Part shown: one piece after another, positions 56,199 through 64,000 of the stretch
Layout: each line of letters begins with the position of its first letter
How positions within the stretch are numbered: position 1 is the stretch's first letter
DNA from: Neobacillus notoginsengisoli
GTDB taxonomy: Bacteria; Bacillota; Bacilli; Bacillales; Cytobacillaceae
NCBI RefSeq assembly: GCF_003515685.1
Contig: NZ_QWEG01000014.1
Coordinates: 1 to 64,000 of the forward strand
DNA length: 64,000 nucleotides
Direction of reading: 5' to 3'
Translations under genes and position numbers: made by a program
The notes under the pieces: model-generated
Database searches by the model: none
What the model saw: the letters and a program-made list of their open reading frames with translations, nothing else
Told to the model about the DNA's origin: nothing

Positions 56199-56899
56199 AT
56201 CTTAAAGTTGCGATTGTGGATGATGAACCTAAAATTGTCAGATTTATCAAGGCGAATTTATTATACAGAGGATATAAAGTAGAAACATTTTCAGACGGAA
56301 AGCAATTTCTGGATCATTTTGATTTGCATAAGCTTGATTTAGTCCTGCTGGATGTGATGATGCCGAATATGGATGGGTTTACCGTGTTGAATAGGCTGAG
56401 GAAGTTTTCGAATGTTCCGGTTATTATCTTGACAGCAAGGAGTGATTCTAACGATTTGGTAGAAGGTTTTGAGCTTGGGGCCGATGATTATTTAACGAAA
56501 CCCTTTTCGCTCGATGAACTATTTGCAAGAGTGAAGGCGGTACTCCGAAGAAGTTCCCATAAAGAGCCGATAGGGCATGAGGAAAAGTTGGTTGCCGTTG
56601 GCGGGTTTAAAATAAATCTCGCCCAAAAGCGAGTATTTGTTGATGAGAAGGATATGCACTTCACAAATACAGAGTATTTGATTTTGGAGAAGCTGGCCAT
56701 CCATGCCGACAAAATTGTCAGCCATGAACAAATTCTCGTTTCTGTATGGGGAGAAGAGTATAAAGATAGAGTCGAGTATTTACGAGTGGCTATCGCCAGA
56801 ATACGGAAAAAGCTAAAGGATGCAGGATGCACGGATATTTCAAATATCATATGTACGTATCCGGGGATTGGATATTCCTTTATAACGAAGGGAAAATAG
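56195..56899 (+). CDS. OmpR/PhoB-family response regulator
   Basis: A 234-aa regulator. The receiver domain has the acidic pair DDEP near residue 10, the phosphoacceptor Asp in LVLLDVMMPNMDG near 53, and the Lys in YLTKPFS near 105. A winged-helix DNA-binding domain follows from about 130 (NTEYLILEKLAIH, YLRVAIARIRKKL). It is the partner of the soluble kinase. Targets are unknown. Confidence 0.93.
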   Translation: MNLKVAIVDDEPKIVRFIKANLLYRGYKVETFSDGKQFLDHFDLHKLDLVLLDVMMPNMDGFTVLNRLRKFSNVPVIILTARSDSNDLVEGFELGADDYLTKPFSLDELFARVKAVLRRSSHKEPIGHEEKLVAVGGFKINLAQKRVFVDEKDMHFTNTEYLILEKLAIHADKIVSHEQILVSVWGEEYKDRVEYLRVAIARIRKKLKDAGCTDISNIICTYPGIGYSFITKGK

Positions 56900-56921
56900 A
56901 AAAAAATAGGACTCAAACATT

Positions 56922-56964
56922 GATCGAGTGTAGTGTATTTTATGTACACTTCTCGATCTTTTTT
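56922..56964 (+). terminator. Terminator after the two-component pair
   Basis: GATCGAG...CTCGATC extended by GTGTA/TACAC, followed by TTTTTT. Confidence 0.82.
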
Positions 56965-56985
56965 AATTTAAACGAACGTTCGATT
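56964..56985. repeat. 22-bp palindrome-containing repeat (copy B)
   Basis: Identical to 26358-26379 and centred on CGAACGTTCG. Here it directly follows a terminator and lies about 90 bp before the MhqR-type promoter. Confidence 0.6.
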
Positions 56986-57071
56986 TAATTGGAATGAAGC
57001 TTGATGGTTCAACCATTTTCTCTTAATTGACCTTGTTTTTATGCAAGCAAAAGTACAGAACAGAGGGGGGA

Positions 57072-57119
57072 TTGACAAGGAAATTTAAAAGTAGTATTAT
57101 TATCTCGAAGGTGAGATAA
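57072..57119 (+). promoter_or_regulatory. Sigma-A promoter with MhqR-type operator
   Basis: TTGACA (57072-57077) and TATTAT (57095-57100) are 17 bp apart. Directly after the -10 lies the inverted repeat TTATCTC-GAAGGT-GAGATAA (57100-57119), which resembles the operator of the MarR-type quinone-sensing repressor MhqR of B. subtilis. A repressor here would block initiation. Confidence 0.75.
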
Positions 57120-57186
57120 CTTAATTAAGTGTAATTTTGCGATTAAAAATAATAAAAAACGAATGGTTAAAGGAGTGAACTAAAAA

Positions 57187-58155
57187 GTGGAACTATTAGG
57201 ATTGCACCATGTATCAATTTTGACAGGAAAAGCAGAAAAAAATTACGAATTTTATACGAAAGTTTTAGGACTGAGATTGGTGAAGAAGACGGTGAATCAG
57301 GATAACACAGAATCCTATCATCTTTTCTATGCTGATGCAGAAGGAACCCCAGGCACGGAGGTAACGTTCTTTGACATTCCACACCTTGGAAAAACATACA
57401 GGGGTACTTCAGACATTTCTACTGTATCGCTAAGGGTTAAAAATTCAGATTCATTGTTATTTTGGAAAGAACGCTTTACACACTATGGCGTTGAACAGGA
57501 TGATATTCAAAAAAGAGCGAATCGGGATTCATTGGCTTTTAGAGATTTCGAGGGAACCCGTTTAATCCTTGTCGCTGATAACGATGAAAAAGGTGTAAAA
57601 GCAGGAGTTCCTTGGCATAGAGATGACATCCCATTGGAGCATGCCATTATTGGTTTAGGCCCTGTTACCCTCACAGTCGCAATAGCAGAGCCAACAATCG
57701 GAGTGTTGACAGAAGTGTTGGGGTTTCGATATGCCGGGTCCTATCCGTCACTGGAAGGGGATTATCCTGAGCTAATGGTTTATACAACTGGTGAAGGGGG
57801 CAGCGGTGCAGAAGTTCATATAGAAACAAGATCTGACTTGCCGAGGGTTCGCTTAGGGCGTGGAGGCGTTCACCATGTGGCTTTCCGTGTTCCGAATGAA
57901 AAAGAATACGACCAATGGGCAGAGCGTTTGAAAGAATATAGGTTACCGAATTCAGGCAAAGTAGAACGGTATTACTTCAAAGCATTATATTTTAGGGAAC
58001 CGAATGGGATTTTATTTGAATTATCAACGGACACACCAGGATTTGCGGTAGATGAACCTATGGAAACAATGGGGCAAAAACTGGCTCTTCCCTCATTTTT
58101 GGAACCGAAACGGAGAGAGATTGAAGATAAATTAAGGCCTTTACAATTACCTTAA
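57187..58155 (+). CDS. Ring-cleaving dioxygenase, MhqO/MhqA type (VOC superfamily)
   Basis: A 322-aa protein with paired glyoxalase/dioxygenase (VOC) modules. The first metal His is in LGLHHVSILTG, a second module begins near residue 155, and GRGGVHHVAFRVP and a late FRVPNEKEYD/YFREPNGILFEL carry the remaining ligands. The MhqO/MhqA group removes hydroquinones and catechols. GTG start with AAAGGAG 10 nt upstream. The MhqR-type operator and the following azoreductase indicate an electrophile-response unit. Confidence 0.87.
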   Translation: MELLGLHHVSILTGKAEKNYEFYTKVLGLRLVKKTVNQDNTESYHLFYADAEGTPGTEVTFFDIPHLGKTYRGTSDISTVSLRVKNSDSLLFWKERFTHYGVEQDDIQKRANRDSLAFRDFEGTRLILVADNDEKGVKAGVPWHRDDIPLEHAIIGLGPVTLTVAIAEPTIGVLTEVLGFRYAGSYPSLEGDYPELMVYTTGEGGSGAEVHIETRSDLPRVRLGRGGVHHVAFRVPNEKEYDQWAERLKEYRLPNSGKVERYYFKALYFREPNGILFELSTDTPGFAVDEPMETMGQKLALPSFLEPKRREIEDKLRPLQLP

Positions 58156-58298
58156 ATCTGGCTTGACCGGAGGAATCTGTTAAAGGGCCTGTGAAGGGTT
58201 CAAGTGGAATTATTTTTCGATTGACTAAAATGCTCGTTTAATATATTGTTAATCCGAGATAGTTAAATTCAAGGCATCTAAAGGAGATTTATAACATA

Positions 58299-58931
58299 AT
58301 GAATATTCTAGTAGTAAAAGCAAATAACCGTCCTGCTTCAGAAGCAGTATCAACTAAAATGTATGAAACTTTCATGCAGAACCTTGAAGGTGTAAACGTA
58401 ACAACATATGATGTGTTCGCGGAGGATATGCCATACTTTGGCCAAGATTTATTCAATGCTTTCGGTAAAGCAGAATCTGGCGAAGAAATGACGGATGTAG
58501 AACAACGTATTTTAGCTGCCAAACAAAAAGCGATGGATGCATTAAAAGCAGCAGATGTCGTTGTATTCACGTTCCCGTTATGGAACTTAACAATTCCAGC
58601 TAAATTACAAACTTTCATCGACTATGTCTATCAAGCTGGCTTCACATTCAAATATGACGAAAATGGACAATTAGTACAATTAATGACTGACAAAAAAGCC
58701 GTTATTCTAAGCGCGCGTGGTGGAGTTTACTCAACACCTGAAGCTGCACCAATGGAAATGGCTGCTAACTATATTAAAAATGTTTGTGGCGGCGTATTCG
58801 GTATGGAGATCATTCAAGAAGTGATTATTGAAGGTCATGCTGCAATGCCAGACCAGGCTGAAACTATCATTGCTGAAGGTTTGGCAAAAGTAGAAGCTGT
58901 AGCAAAAAGTTTATCAGCAGTAACGGTTTAA
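58299..58931 (+). CDS. azoR: FMN-dependent NADH-azoreductase
   Basis: A 210-aa flavodoxin-fold enzyme that reduces quinones and azo compounds by two electrons. Visible motifs are VFTFPLWNLTIPAKLQTFIDY (near residues 88-108) and ARGGVYST (near 139). AzoR2 is under MhqR in B. subtilis. AAAGGAG upstream of ATG. A candidate promoter (TTGACT, TATTGT) lies about 80 bp upstream. Confidence 0.92.
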   Translation: MNILVVKANNRPASEAVSTKMYETFMQNLEGVNVTTYDVFAEDMPYFGQDLFNAFGKAESGEEMTDVEQRILAAKQKAMDALKAADVVVFTFPLWNLTIPAKLQTFIDYVYQAGFTFKYDENGQLVQLMTDKKAVILSARGGVYSTPEAAPMEMAANYIKNVCGGVFGMEIIQEVIIEGHAAMPDQAETIIAEGLAKVEAVAKSLSAVTV

Positions 58932-58952
58932 TTATTAAATGCGGTCTAAATC

Positions 58953-58996
58953 AAAATGGAGTAAAATCTAAATTTAGATTTTACTCCATTTTTTTT
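58953..58996 (+). terminator. azoR terminator
   Basis: AAAATGGAGTAAAATCTAAA/TTTAGATTTTACTCCATTTT, a long perfect inverted repeat ending in eight T. Confidence 0.93.
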
Positions 58997-59197
58997 GACG
59001 GCTGGTATCCCGTCAGTTTTTTCCGTTTTAAATCGCTTTTAGTCTTATTTTGTAGAGTTTTTAGAAATAAGAAATATCATTACATAAAGAAGAGGTCTTT
59101 ATTCCTATCGTCAAATAGGAGTAAATGACCTTTTTTAATTTTCTGAATAATGTAGGATAAAATAGTAGTACTATTATAATAGTTTAGGAGGAGACGT

Positions 59198-60595
59198 ATG
59201 AAGAAGAAGCCATTTTTGAGTGCGGCCTTAGCGGCAGGACTAGCGCTCAGCTCTCTTGGAGCATCTGTTGTTTTTGCAAAACCGGTGGAATCACAGAAAG
59301 TAGAGTCATTCCATGTGTTTGACAAAAAGGTGCTTAACAACCTCAATGTCGATAACATTTATAACAACATAGAGTATCTCTCCCGTACTCCGAGGGTAGC
59401 CGGAACGGAGGCGGAACAAAACGCCATCCGCTATGTAAAGGAGCAGTTTGAATCGTACGGGTATAAAACGGAGCTTCAGGAATTTGAATTCTATGGGTAT
59501 AAAGCACCAGATGTTGTTCAGTTATCGGTTAGCGGCTATTCAGGAGACCTCAATCCTTTATCATTTACATACGGGATGGATGGCAATGTCACTGCAGAGC
59601 TGGTTTACGCTGGGTTGGGACGAGTCCAGGATTTAGCCGATAAAGACTTAACCGGAAAAATTGCTCTCGTACAGCGGGGTGAAATCTCATTCGCCGATAA
59701 AGTTCTCAACGCTGCGGCTAAAGGGGCGGCAGGAGTGATTATTTTTAACAATGCCGCTGGTGTGATCAATGGAACACTTGGTGAACCAAATGATAACTAT
59801 GTCCCTGTTGTGTCGATTTTACAGGACGCTGGCCAGGCATTGGTTTCTGCCCTTAATAACGGACCTCTCACAGCCACCATCAAAATTGAAGGGGCCGAGG
59901 GCGGGCTTCGCACATCTCATAATGTCATTGCCACAAAAGCTCCTACGAATAAAAACAAAGCAACAAACAAAATTGTCGCGCTTGGGGCCCACCATGATTC
60001 CGTTGACGGAGCGCCAGGAGCAAATGATGATGCTTCAGGTACAGCGATGACACTTGAACTCGCGCGTGTGATGAAGAATATTCCAACTGAAACTGAACTG
60101 AGATTTATCACGTTTGGAGCGGAAGAGCTTGGCCTGATTGGCTCACGCTATTATGCAAGCAAGCTTTCTGAAGACGAAAAGAACCGTTTCATCGGTTACT
60201 TTAATATGGACATGGTTGGCAGCCGCGATGCTGGTCATCTGGTCATCAATGTAGCTGATGGCAATCCGAACATTGTCTCTGATACAGCACAGGCTTCGAG
60301 TGCCCGTCTTAATGGTGCTCCAACGCCATTGGAGACTGGAGGAAGCAGTGACCACGTATCGTTCACCGAAGTTGGGGTTGCTTCTGCATCGTTCATTCAC
60401 CGCCCACTGGAGCCTTGGTACCACACTCCGGAAGACACCATCGATAAAATCAGTAAAGAAAAGCTTCAGGACGTGGCCCAGATTGTCGGTACAGCGGTAT
60501 ATGACCTCGTCCGCCCAGAGAACCAAGGACCTAAAGTGGCAAAAGGCAAAGCGAAAAAATTGTCTCACTTGTACCATGAGGAGCAAGTTCAATGA
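59198..60595 (+). CDS. Secreted M28 family aminopeptidase with PA domain
   Basis: A 465-aa exported zinc peptidase. The signal peptide spans residues 1-27 (cleavage after VFA). A protease-associated domain (about 130-220, GKIALVQRGEISFADKV) is inserted before the M28 core. Zinc ligands are His in GAHHDSV, Asp in NDDASGTA, Glu in GAEELGLIG, Asp in NMDMVGS and His in YHTPEDT. It releases N-terminal amino acids from peptides outside the cell. The strong TAGGAGGAGAC site sets the start. Single gene with its own terminator. Confidence 0.92.
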   Translation: MKKKPFLSAALAAGLALSSLGASVVFAKPVESQKVESFHVFDKKVLNNLNVDNIYNNIEYLSRTPRVAGTEAEQNAIRYVKEQFESYGYKTELQEFEFYGYKAPDVVQLSVSGYSGDLNPLSFTYGMDGNVTAELVYAGLGRVQDLADKDLTGKIALVQRGEISFADKVLNAAAKGAAGVIIFNNAAGVINGTLGEPNDNYVPVVSILQDAGQALVSALNNGPLTATIKIEGAEGGLRTSHNVIATKAPTNKNKATNKIVALGAHHDSVDGAPGANDDASGTAMTLELARVMKNIPTETELRFITFGAEELGLIGSRYYASKLSEDEKNRFIGYFNMDMVGSRDAGHLVINVADGNPNIVSDTAQASSARLNGAPTPLETGGSSDHVSFTEVGVASASFIHRPLEPWYHTPEDTIDKISKEKLQDVAQIVGTAVYDLVRPENQGPKVAKGKAKKLSHLYHEEQVQ

Positions 60596-60626
60596 CCAAA
60601 ATAAATCTTAATTGAATAACAATAGA

Positions 60627-60659
60627 AATGACGTGTGGATTGATCACACGTCATTTTTT
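60627..60659 (+). terminator. Aminopeptidase terminator
   Basis: ATGACGTGTG/CACACGTCAT with loop GATTGAT, then TTTTTT. Confidence 0.9.
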
Positions 60660-60692
60660 CTTGCAAGCTTTAGTTAATGTTCCAACTTTGCA

Positions 60693-60917
60693 TTACATGA
60701 ATTTATTCTCATCTTTAGGATTGTTCAACATCGTTTTTTCAAGCTCAAGCCTCATTTTCTCTGTCTCAATTACATAGTTTTGGTGTTTGAGTTTTTCCAG
60801 TTCCAGTTGGTCTTTCACGATATTGGCTCTAATTGTTGACTGTTTTTGTAAATGGCTTGTAATAATAGCGGTAATTGGGATCCCAAATATCAAAATAGCA
60901 GCAATCGTCCCGGTCAT
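60693..60917 (-). CDS. Small membrane protein with coiled-coil tail
   Basis: A 74-aa protein with one N-terminal transmembrane segment (TGTIAAILIFGIPITAIITS) followed by a charged helical tail (KDQLELEKLKHQNYVIETEK). Similar short proteins are found next to phage-shock or stress genes in Bacillus, but I do not recognise a named family. ATG 60917 has GGAGGGGC upstream, while an upstream in-frame codon is inside that site. Confidence 0.7.
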   Translation of the reverse strand: MTGTIAAILIFGIPITAIITSHLQKQSTIRANIVKDQLELEKLKHQNYVIETEKMRLELEKTMLNNPKDENKFM

Positions 60918-61059
60918 GACAGCCCCTCCACTCATTTGGTTTCATGTACTGTTAAGTAAATGATAACAGACTCTTCCGTCAATTTATAATGCTTTTTCAA
61001 TAATAATCTAGTAAGTCACTCGCCATACGGTGACAAATTCCTAACATAGCGCCTAGAAA

Positions 61060-61880
61060 AGCAGATGTTCTGCGATTTGCGCCAAAGCCTCAGTTAAAAT
61101 CGGATTGAATGGCGCGCAATTCCACGATTCGCGCCAAAGCTTCAGTTAAAATCGGGTTGAATGGCGCGCAAGTCTATGATTCGCGCCAAAGCCTCAGTTA
61201 AAATCGGATTGAATGGCGCGCAAGTCCGCGATTCGCGCCAAAGCCTCAGTTAAAATTGGATTGAATGGCGCGCAAGTCTGCGATTTGCGCCAAAGCCCAG
61301 TTAAAATCGGATTGAATGGCGCGCAAGTCTGCGATTCGCGCCAAAGCCTCAGTTAAAATCGGGTTGAATGGCGCGCAAGTCTGCGATTCGCGCCAAAGCT
61401 TCAGTTAAAATCGGGTTGAATGGCGCGCAAGTCTATGATTCGCGCCAAAGCTTCAGTTAAAATCGGGTTGAATGGCGCGCAAGTCTGCGATTCGTGCCAA
61501 AGCCTCAGTTAAAATCGGATTGAATGGCGCGCAATTCCACGATTCGCGCCAAAGCCTCAGTTAAAATCGGATTGAATGGCGCGCAAGTCTATGATTCGCG
61601 CCAAAGCCTCAGTTAAAATCGGATTGAATGGTGCGCAAGTCTATGATTCGCGCCAAAGCCTCAGTTAAAATCGTGTTGGATGGCGCGCAAGTCTACGATT
61701 CGCGCCAAAGCCTCAGTTAAAATCGGGTTGAATGGCGCGCAAGTCTGCGATTCGCGCCAAAGCCTCAGTTAAAATCGGGTTGAATGGCGCGCAAGTCTGC
61801 GATTCGCGCCAAAGCCCAGTTAAAATCGGGTTGAATGGCGCGCAAGTCTACGATTCGTGCCAAAGCCTCAGTTAAAACAA
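61060..61880. repeat. 52-bp tandem repeat array 3 (about 16 units)
   Basis: Direct repeats of about 52 bp with the unit core TTGAATGGCGCGCAAGTC, TGCGATTCGCGCCAAAG and CCTCAGTTAAAATCGG. GGCGCG and CGCGCC in each unit can pair across 13 nt. Units are nearly identical in the middle, and two have a 1-2 bp deletion (AAAGCCCAG). It fills the gap between the small membrane gene and modA. The 250 bp after it hold only the modA leader. Confidence 0.93.
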
Positions 61881-62133
61881 TAGTAAAATCTATGTAGGCG
61901 AGCTAATTTTGAAAGCTTAGTGAAACATGGACCCATTAAGCAACCGCTCTGTGGGGATAAAGTATAATAGGAAAGAGTAATGAAACTGGCTAATAGTGCT
62001 GGGCATGAGGGGTACTTAAATATTAACTAAAAATGGAAACGGAATTATAATTTTATTATATTGGAAGCTGCATAATCCAAGCGATTCAGATTTAATAAAT
62101 GAGAAAGTTGATAAAAAGGGAAGGAAGAGACTT

Positions 62134-62925
62134 TTGAAAAAACTAACTATTTTTATTTCGCTGATGGTGGTATTGACAGCTTTAGCAGGATGCGTAAAAA
62201 ATGATAGACAAAGGGGCAACGGTAAAAAGCCAGGAAAAGAAGTTGAATTGACTGTTTCCGCAGCAATCAGCCTGCAAGGTGCTTTAGACGAAATAGCGGC
62301 CAATTTTGAAAAAGAGAATAAAAATATAAAAATCAACTATAACTACGGAGCATCCGGTGCGCTGCAACAGCAAATCTCCCAGGGAGCGCCTGTGGACCTG
62401 TTCTTCTCGGCCGCTACTGACAAAATGGATGCCCTCGAGAAAGATGGGCTGATTGAAAAGGGGACAAGGGTTGAGCTTGTCGGAAATGAAATTGTCCTTG
62501 TTGTACCGAAAAATTCTAAGAAGAATATTAAGACATTCGAAGATTTGGCAAAAGCTGATCGAATTTCAATCGGGACTCCAGAAACGGTGCCAGCGGGTAA
62601 ATATGCAAAGGAAACGCTAGAAACCTTGGGAATTTGGCAGGCTGTCAAAGAAGTGGTTTATGCCAAGGATGTTCGCCAGGTGCTGACTTATGTGGAGACA
62701 GCCAATGTGGATGCGGGGATTGTGTATAAGACGGATGCGATGGGTTCAAAGAAAGTGGGGATTGCCGATACGGCCGCCGAAAATACACACGGACCGATTG
62801 TGTATCCAATTGGAGTCATAAAGGATAGCCGTCATCTTAAAGAAGCAAGGGTTTTTTATGATTATTTGATCAGTGATGAGTCGGTTGATGTTTTAGAGAA
62901 GCATGGATTCAAAAGCCTTAAATAA
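62134..62925 (+). CDS. modA: Molybdate-binding lipoprotein ModA
   Basis: A 263-aa solute-binding protein. The lipobox LTALAGC places the lipid-anchored Cys near residue 21. ModA features are SAAISLQGALDEIAANFEKE, NYGASGALQQQI, GAPVDLFFSAATDKMD and the C-terminal NVDAGIVYKTDA. It would bind molybdate or tungstate for an ABC importer. TTG start with AAGGAAGAG upstream. No modB or modC follows, since a terminator comes next. Confidence 0.9.
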   Translation: MKKLTIFISLMVVLTALAGCVKNDRQRGNGKKPGKEVELTVSAAISLQGALDEIAANFEKENKNIKINYNYGASGALQQQISQGAPVDLFFSAATDKMDALEKDGLIEKGTRVELVGNEIVLVVPKNSKKNIKTFEDLAKADRISIGTPETVPAGKYAKETLETLGIWQAVKEVVYAKDVRQVLTYVETANVDAGIVYKTDAMGSKKVGIADTAAENTHGPIVYPIGVIKDSRHLKEARVFYDYLISDESVDVLEKHGFKSLK

Positions 62926-62934
62926 TAATGCATT

Positions 62935-62965
62935 GAGAATGAACTCCTTGTTCATTCTCTTTTTT
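62935..62965 (+). terminator. modA terminator
   Basis: GAGAATGAAC/GTTCATTCTC with loop TCCTT, then TTTTTT. Confidence 0.92.
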
Positions 62966-63065
62966 GTCGGTTATTTTTATTTTACGGTATGCTATGGTTA
63001 AAGTGGTTTTTGAATGATGGAATGAAGGAACGGGCCTCTTGCTATTCCGAGGATAGGTGTCTGAA

Positions 63066-63094
63066 TGAGGCACTAGAACCGTCCCCGTGCCTCA
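63066..63094. repeat. REP-like palindromic element
   Basis: TGAGGCAC and GTGCCTCA flank TAGAACCGTCCCC. This short palindrome resembles the mobile REP-type elements found near RAYT transposases in Firmicutes. It lies in the leader of the following regulator gene. Confidence 0.5.
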
Positions 63095-63112
63095 CTGAAT
63101 GGAGTGTGGATG

Positions 63113-63787
63113 ATGCGAAGGATTCTTGTGGTGGATGATGATCGAAATATTTTGGATTTGGTTGGGATTCATGTGAGCCGGGCGGGGTATCAGGTGCTGA
63201 AGGCGGAGGATGGGTTTCGGGCGCTTGAGATTCTTGAGTCGGTGCTGCCGGATTTAGCGATTGTGGATGTGATGATGCCGGGGCTGAATGGGTTTGAGCT
63301 GACGGCGAGGATTCGGGACGATTATGATATTCCTGTATTGCTGCTGACTGCGAAGGGGGAGTTGGAGGATAAGGAGCAGGGATTCCAGGCGGGTTCAGAT
63401 GATTACCTTGTGAAGCCTTTCGAACCGAAAGAACTGTTGTTCAGAATCGCGGCGATTTTACGCCGCTATGATAAGCCGGCAGATTCAATTTTGCAGGTGG
63501 GATCAATCACGATTAACCTGAAAAGCTTTGAAGTAACAGCTGGCAAAAGCACCTTGCTCATGCCTCTAAAGGAATTTGAACTGCTTACTTTATTGGCCTC
63601 GAAGCCGAATCAAGTATTTCAACGCGCAGCGATTATGGAGAAAATCTGGGGTTATGATTATGAAGGAGACGAGCAGACGCTGAATACGCATATTAAACGG
63701 ATCCGGGAGCGGCTCGCTAAAATTGCGGACGATGTGGAAATTGCGACAGTGCGCGGAGTGGGCTACAAGCTTGAGGTGCATTCTTAA
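63113..63787 (+). CDS. Response regulator, HssR-like (heme-responsive type)
   Basis: A 224-aa OmpR-family regulator. The receiver has VVDDDRN near residue 6, phosphoacceptor Asp in AIVDVMMPGLNG near 51, and Lys in YLVKPFEP near 101. The winged helix contains LMPLKEFELLTLLASKPNQVF and EKIWGYDYEGDEQTLNTHIKRIRERL. The last stretch is strikingly close to Staphylococcus HssR, which activates the HrtAB heme-efflux genes. HrtAB is not in the window. ATG 63113 is 8 nt after GGAG. Higher G usage than neighbours is visible. Confidence 0.8.
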   Translation: MRRILVVDDDRNILDLVGIHVSRAGYQVLKAEDGFRALEILESVLPDLAIVDVMMPGLNGFELTARIRDDYDIPVLLLTAKGELEDKEQGFQAGSDDYLVKPFEPKELLFRIAAILRRYDKPADSILQVGSITINLKSFEVTAGKSTLLMPLKEFELLTLLASKPNQVFQRAAIMEKIWGYDYEGDEQTLNTHIKRIRERLAKIADDVEIATVRGVGYKLEVHS

Positions 63788-64000
63788 TGAAATCCTTATA
63801 TGGGAAATTCCTGCTCATGACGATGCTGATCATGGTGTTCAGCTCAGTTGCCGGGTTCCTTGTAGCGAACACGTATTACCACCGGGTCATGAAAGAGCGG
63901 AATGATACGAAGAATGTCCAAATTGCCGGAACGATTGTCGGCCATATTGAAAAATCGCCAAAGATGGATTTAACGAATTATCTTGAAACGGTCGGGGATA
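63787..64000 (+). CDS. Sensor histidine kinase, HssS-like (partial, cut by window end)
   Basis: Only the first 71 codons are present. A transmembrane segment covers residues 7-28 (FLLMTMLIMVFSSVAGFLVANTY is split by YHR at its end), followed by the start of an extracellular sensor domain (KERNDTKNVQIAGTIVGHIEK). The start overlaps the preceding stop (TAATG). The N-terminus pattern, and pairing with an HssR-like regulator, suggest HssS. Confidence 0.72.
   Translation, partial: MKSLYGKFLLMTMLIMVFSSVAGFLVANTYYHRVMKERNDTKNVQIAGTIVGHIEKSPKMDLTNYLETVGD

Noticed and set aside
56973-56982. LexA/DinR box from CGAAC...GTTCG
   Set aside because: The required 4-bp spacer between CGAAC and GTTCG is missing.
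61060-61880. CRISPR array interpretation of the 52-bp repeats
   Set aside because: Whole units are repeated with no unique spacers, there are no cas genes, and a palindromic core dominates.

Overview
The window comes from the chromosome of a low-GC, endospore-forming Firmicute of the Bacillaceae (Bacillus sensu lato). The evidence is the order rRNA/tRNA cluster - rocF - sigW - rsiW - cdaA - cdaR - glmM - glmS, a sigma-W autopromoter, a Spo0E-like gene, a glmS ribozyme and Bacillus-type regulatory sites (MhqR-like, Rex/Fnr-like). I cannot name the species from sequence alone.

Layout. (1) 1-2.1 kb: the 3' end of 23S rRNA, 5S rRNA and ten intact tRNA genes. Four truncated tRNA 5' ends, each fused to a related short element, lie among them. 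(2) 2.2-11.35 kb: a 52-bp tandem array, arginase, a small unlisted Spo0E-like gene, the sigW/rsiW envelope-stress pair, c-di-AMP synthase and its regulator, then glmM and glmS with a ribozyme leader. (3) 11.37-24.54 kb: a complete-looking AT-rich Tn7-like transposon inserted 24 bp after the glmS stop codon. It has tnsA, tnsB, tnsC, two TniQ/TnsD-type genes, a small HTH gene, arrays of 20-bp TnsB-type sites at both ends, and a two-gene Type III restriction-modification cargo. (4) 24.7-30.1 kb, minus strand: a three-domain RidA fusion behind a possible attenuator, and an amino-acid ABC transporter operon ending in an M20 amidohydrolase. (5) 30.3-34.3 kb: a D-2-hydroxyacid (glyoxylate-type) dehydrogenase behind two perfect Rex/Fnr-like operators, a cupin, a formate/nitrite-type channel and a PucG-like aminotransferase. 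(6) 34.9-54.75 kb: a full allantoin-to-carbamoyl-phosphate pathway with two PucR regulators, permeases, two AllB, AllC, AllE, two AllD, AllF-AllG-AllH and carbamate kinase. (7) 54.8-64 kb: a soluble histidine kinase/response regulator pair, an MhqR-type quinone-response pair (ring-cleaving dioxygenase and azoreductase), a secreted M28 aminopeptidase, a long 52-bp repeat array, an orphan modA, and a heme-sensor-like (HssRS-like) two-component system cut by the window end.

How the genes work together. The purine-nitrogen block can take up allantoin (AllP), open it to allantoate (AllB), release ammonia and urea-type nitrogen to ureidoglycine and ureidoglycolate (AllC, AllE), and oxidise to oxalurate (AllD). 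PucG-like transamination of ureidoglycine with glyoxylate would give oxalurate by a second route. AllFGH would then phosphorolyse oxalurate to oxamate plus carbamoyl phosphate, and carbamate kinase would harvest ATP. This is the anaerobic branch known from Escherichia coli. The Rex/Fnr-like sites before the neighbouring dehydrogenase fit low-oxygen use.

The most unusual structures are the Tn7-like element with two TniQ proteins and a restriction cargo placed between its glmS-proximal end and tnsA, the tRNA-fragment elements, the triple RidA protein, and three tandem arrays with a common 51-52 bp period. Two of those arrays share a core in opposite orientation.
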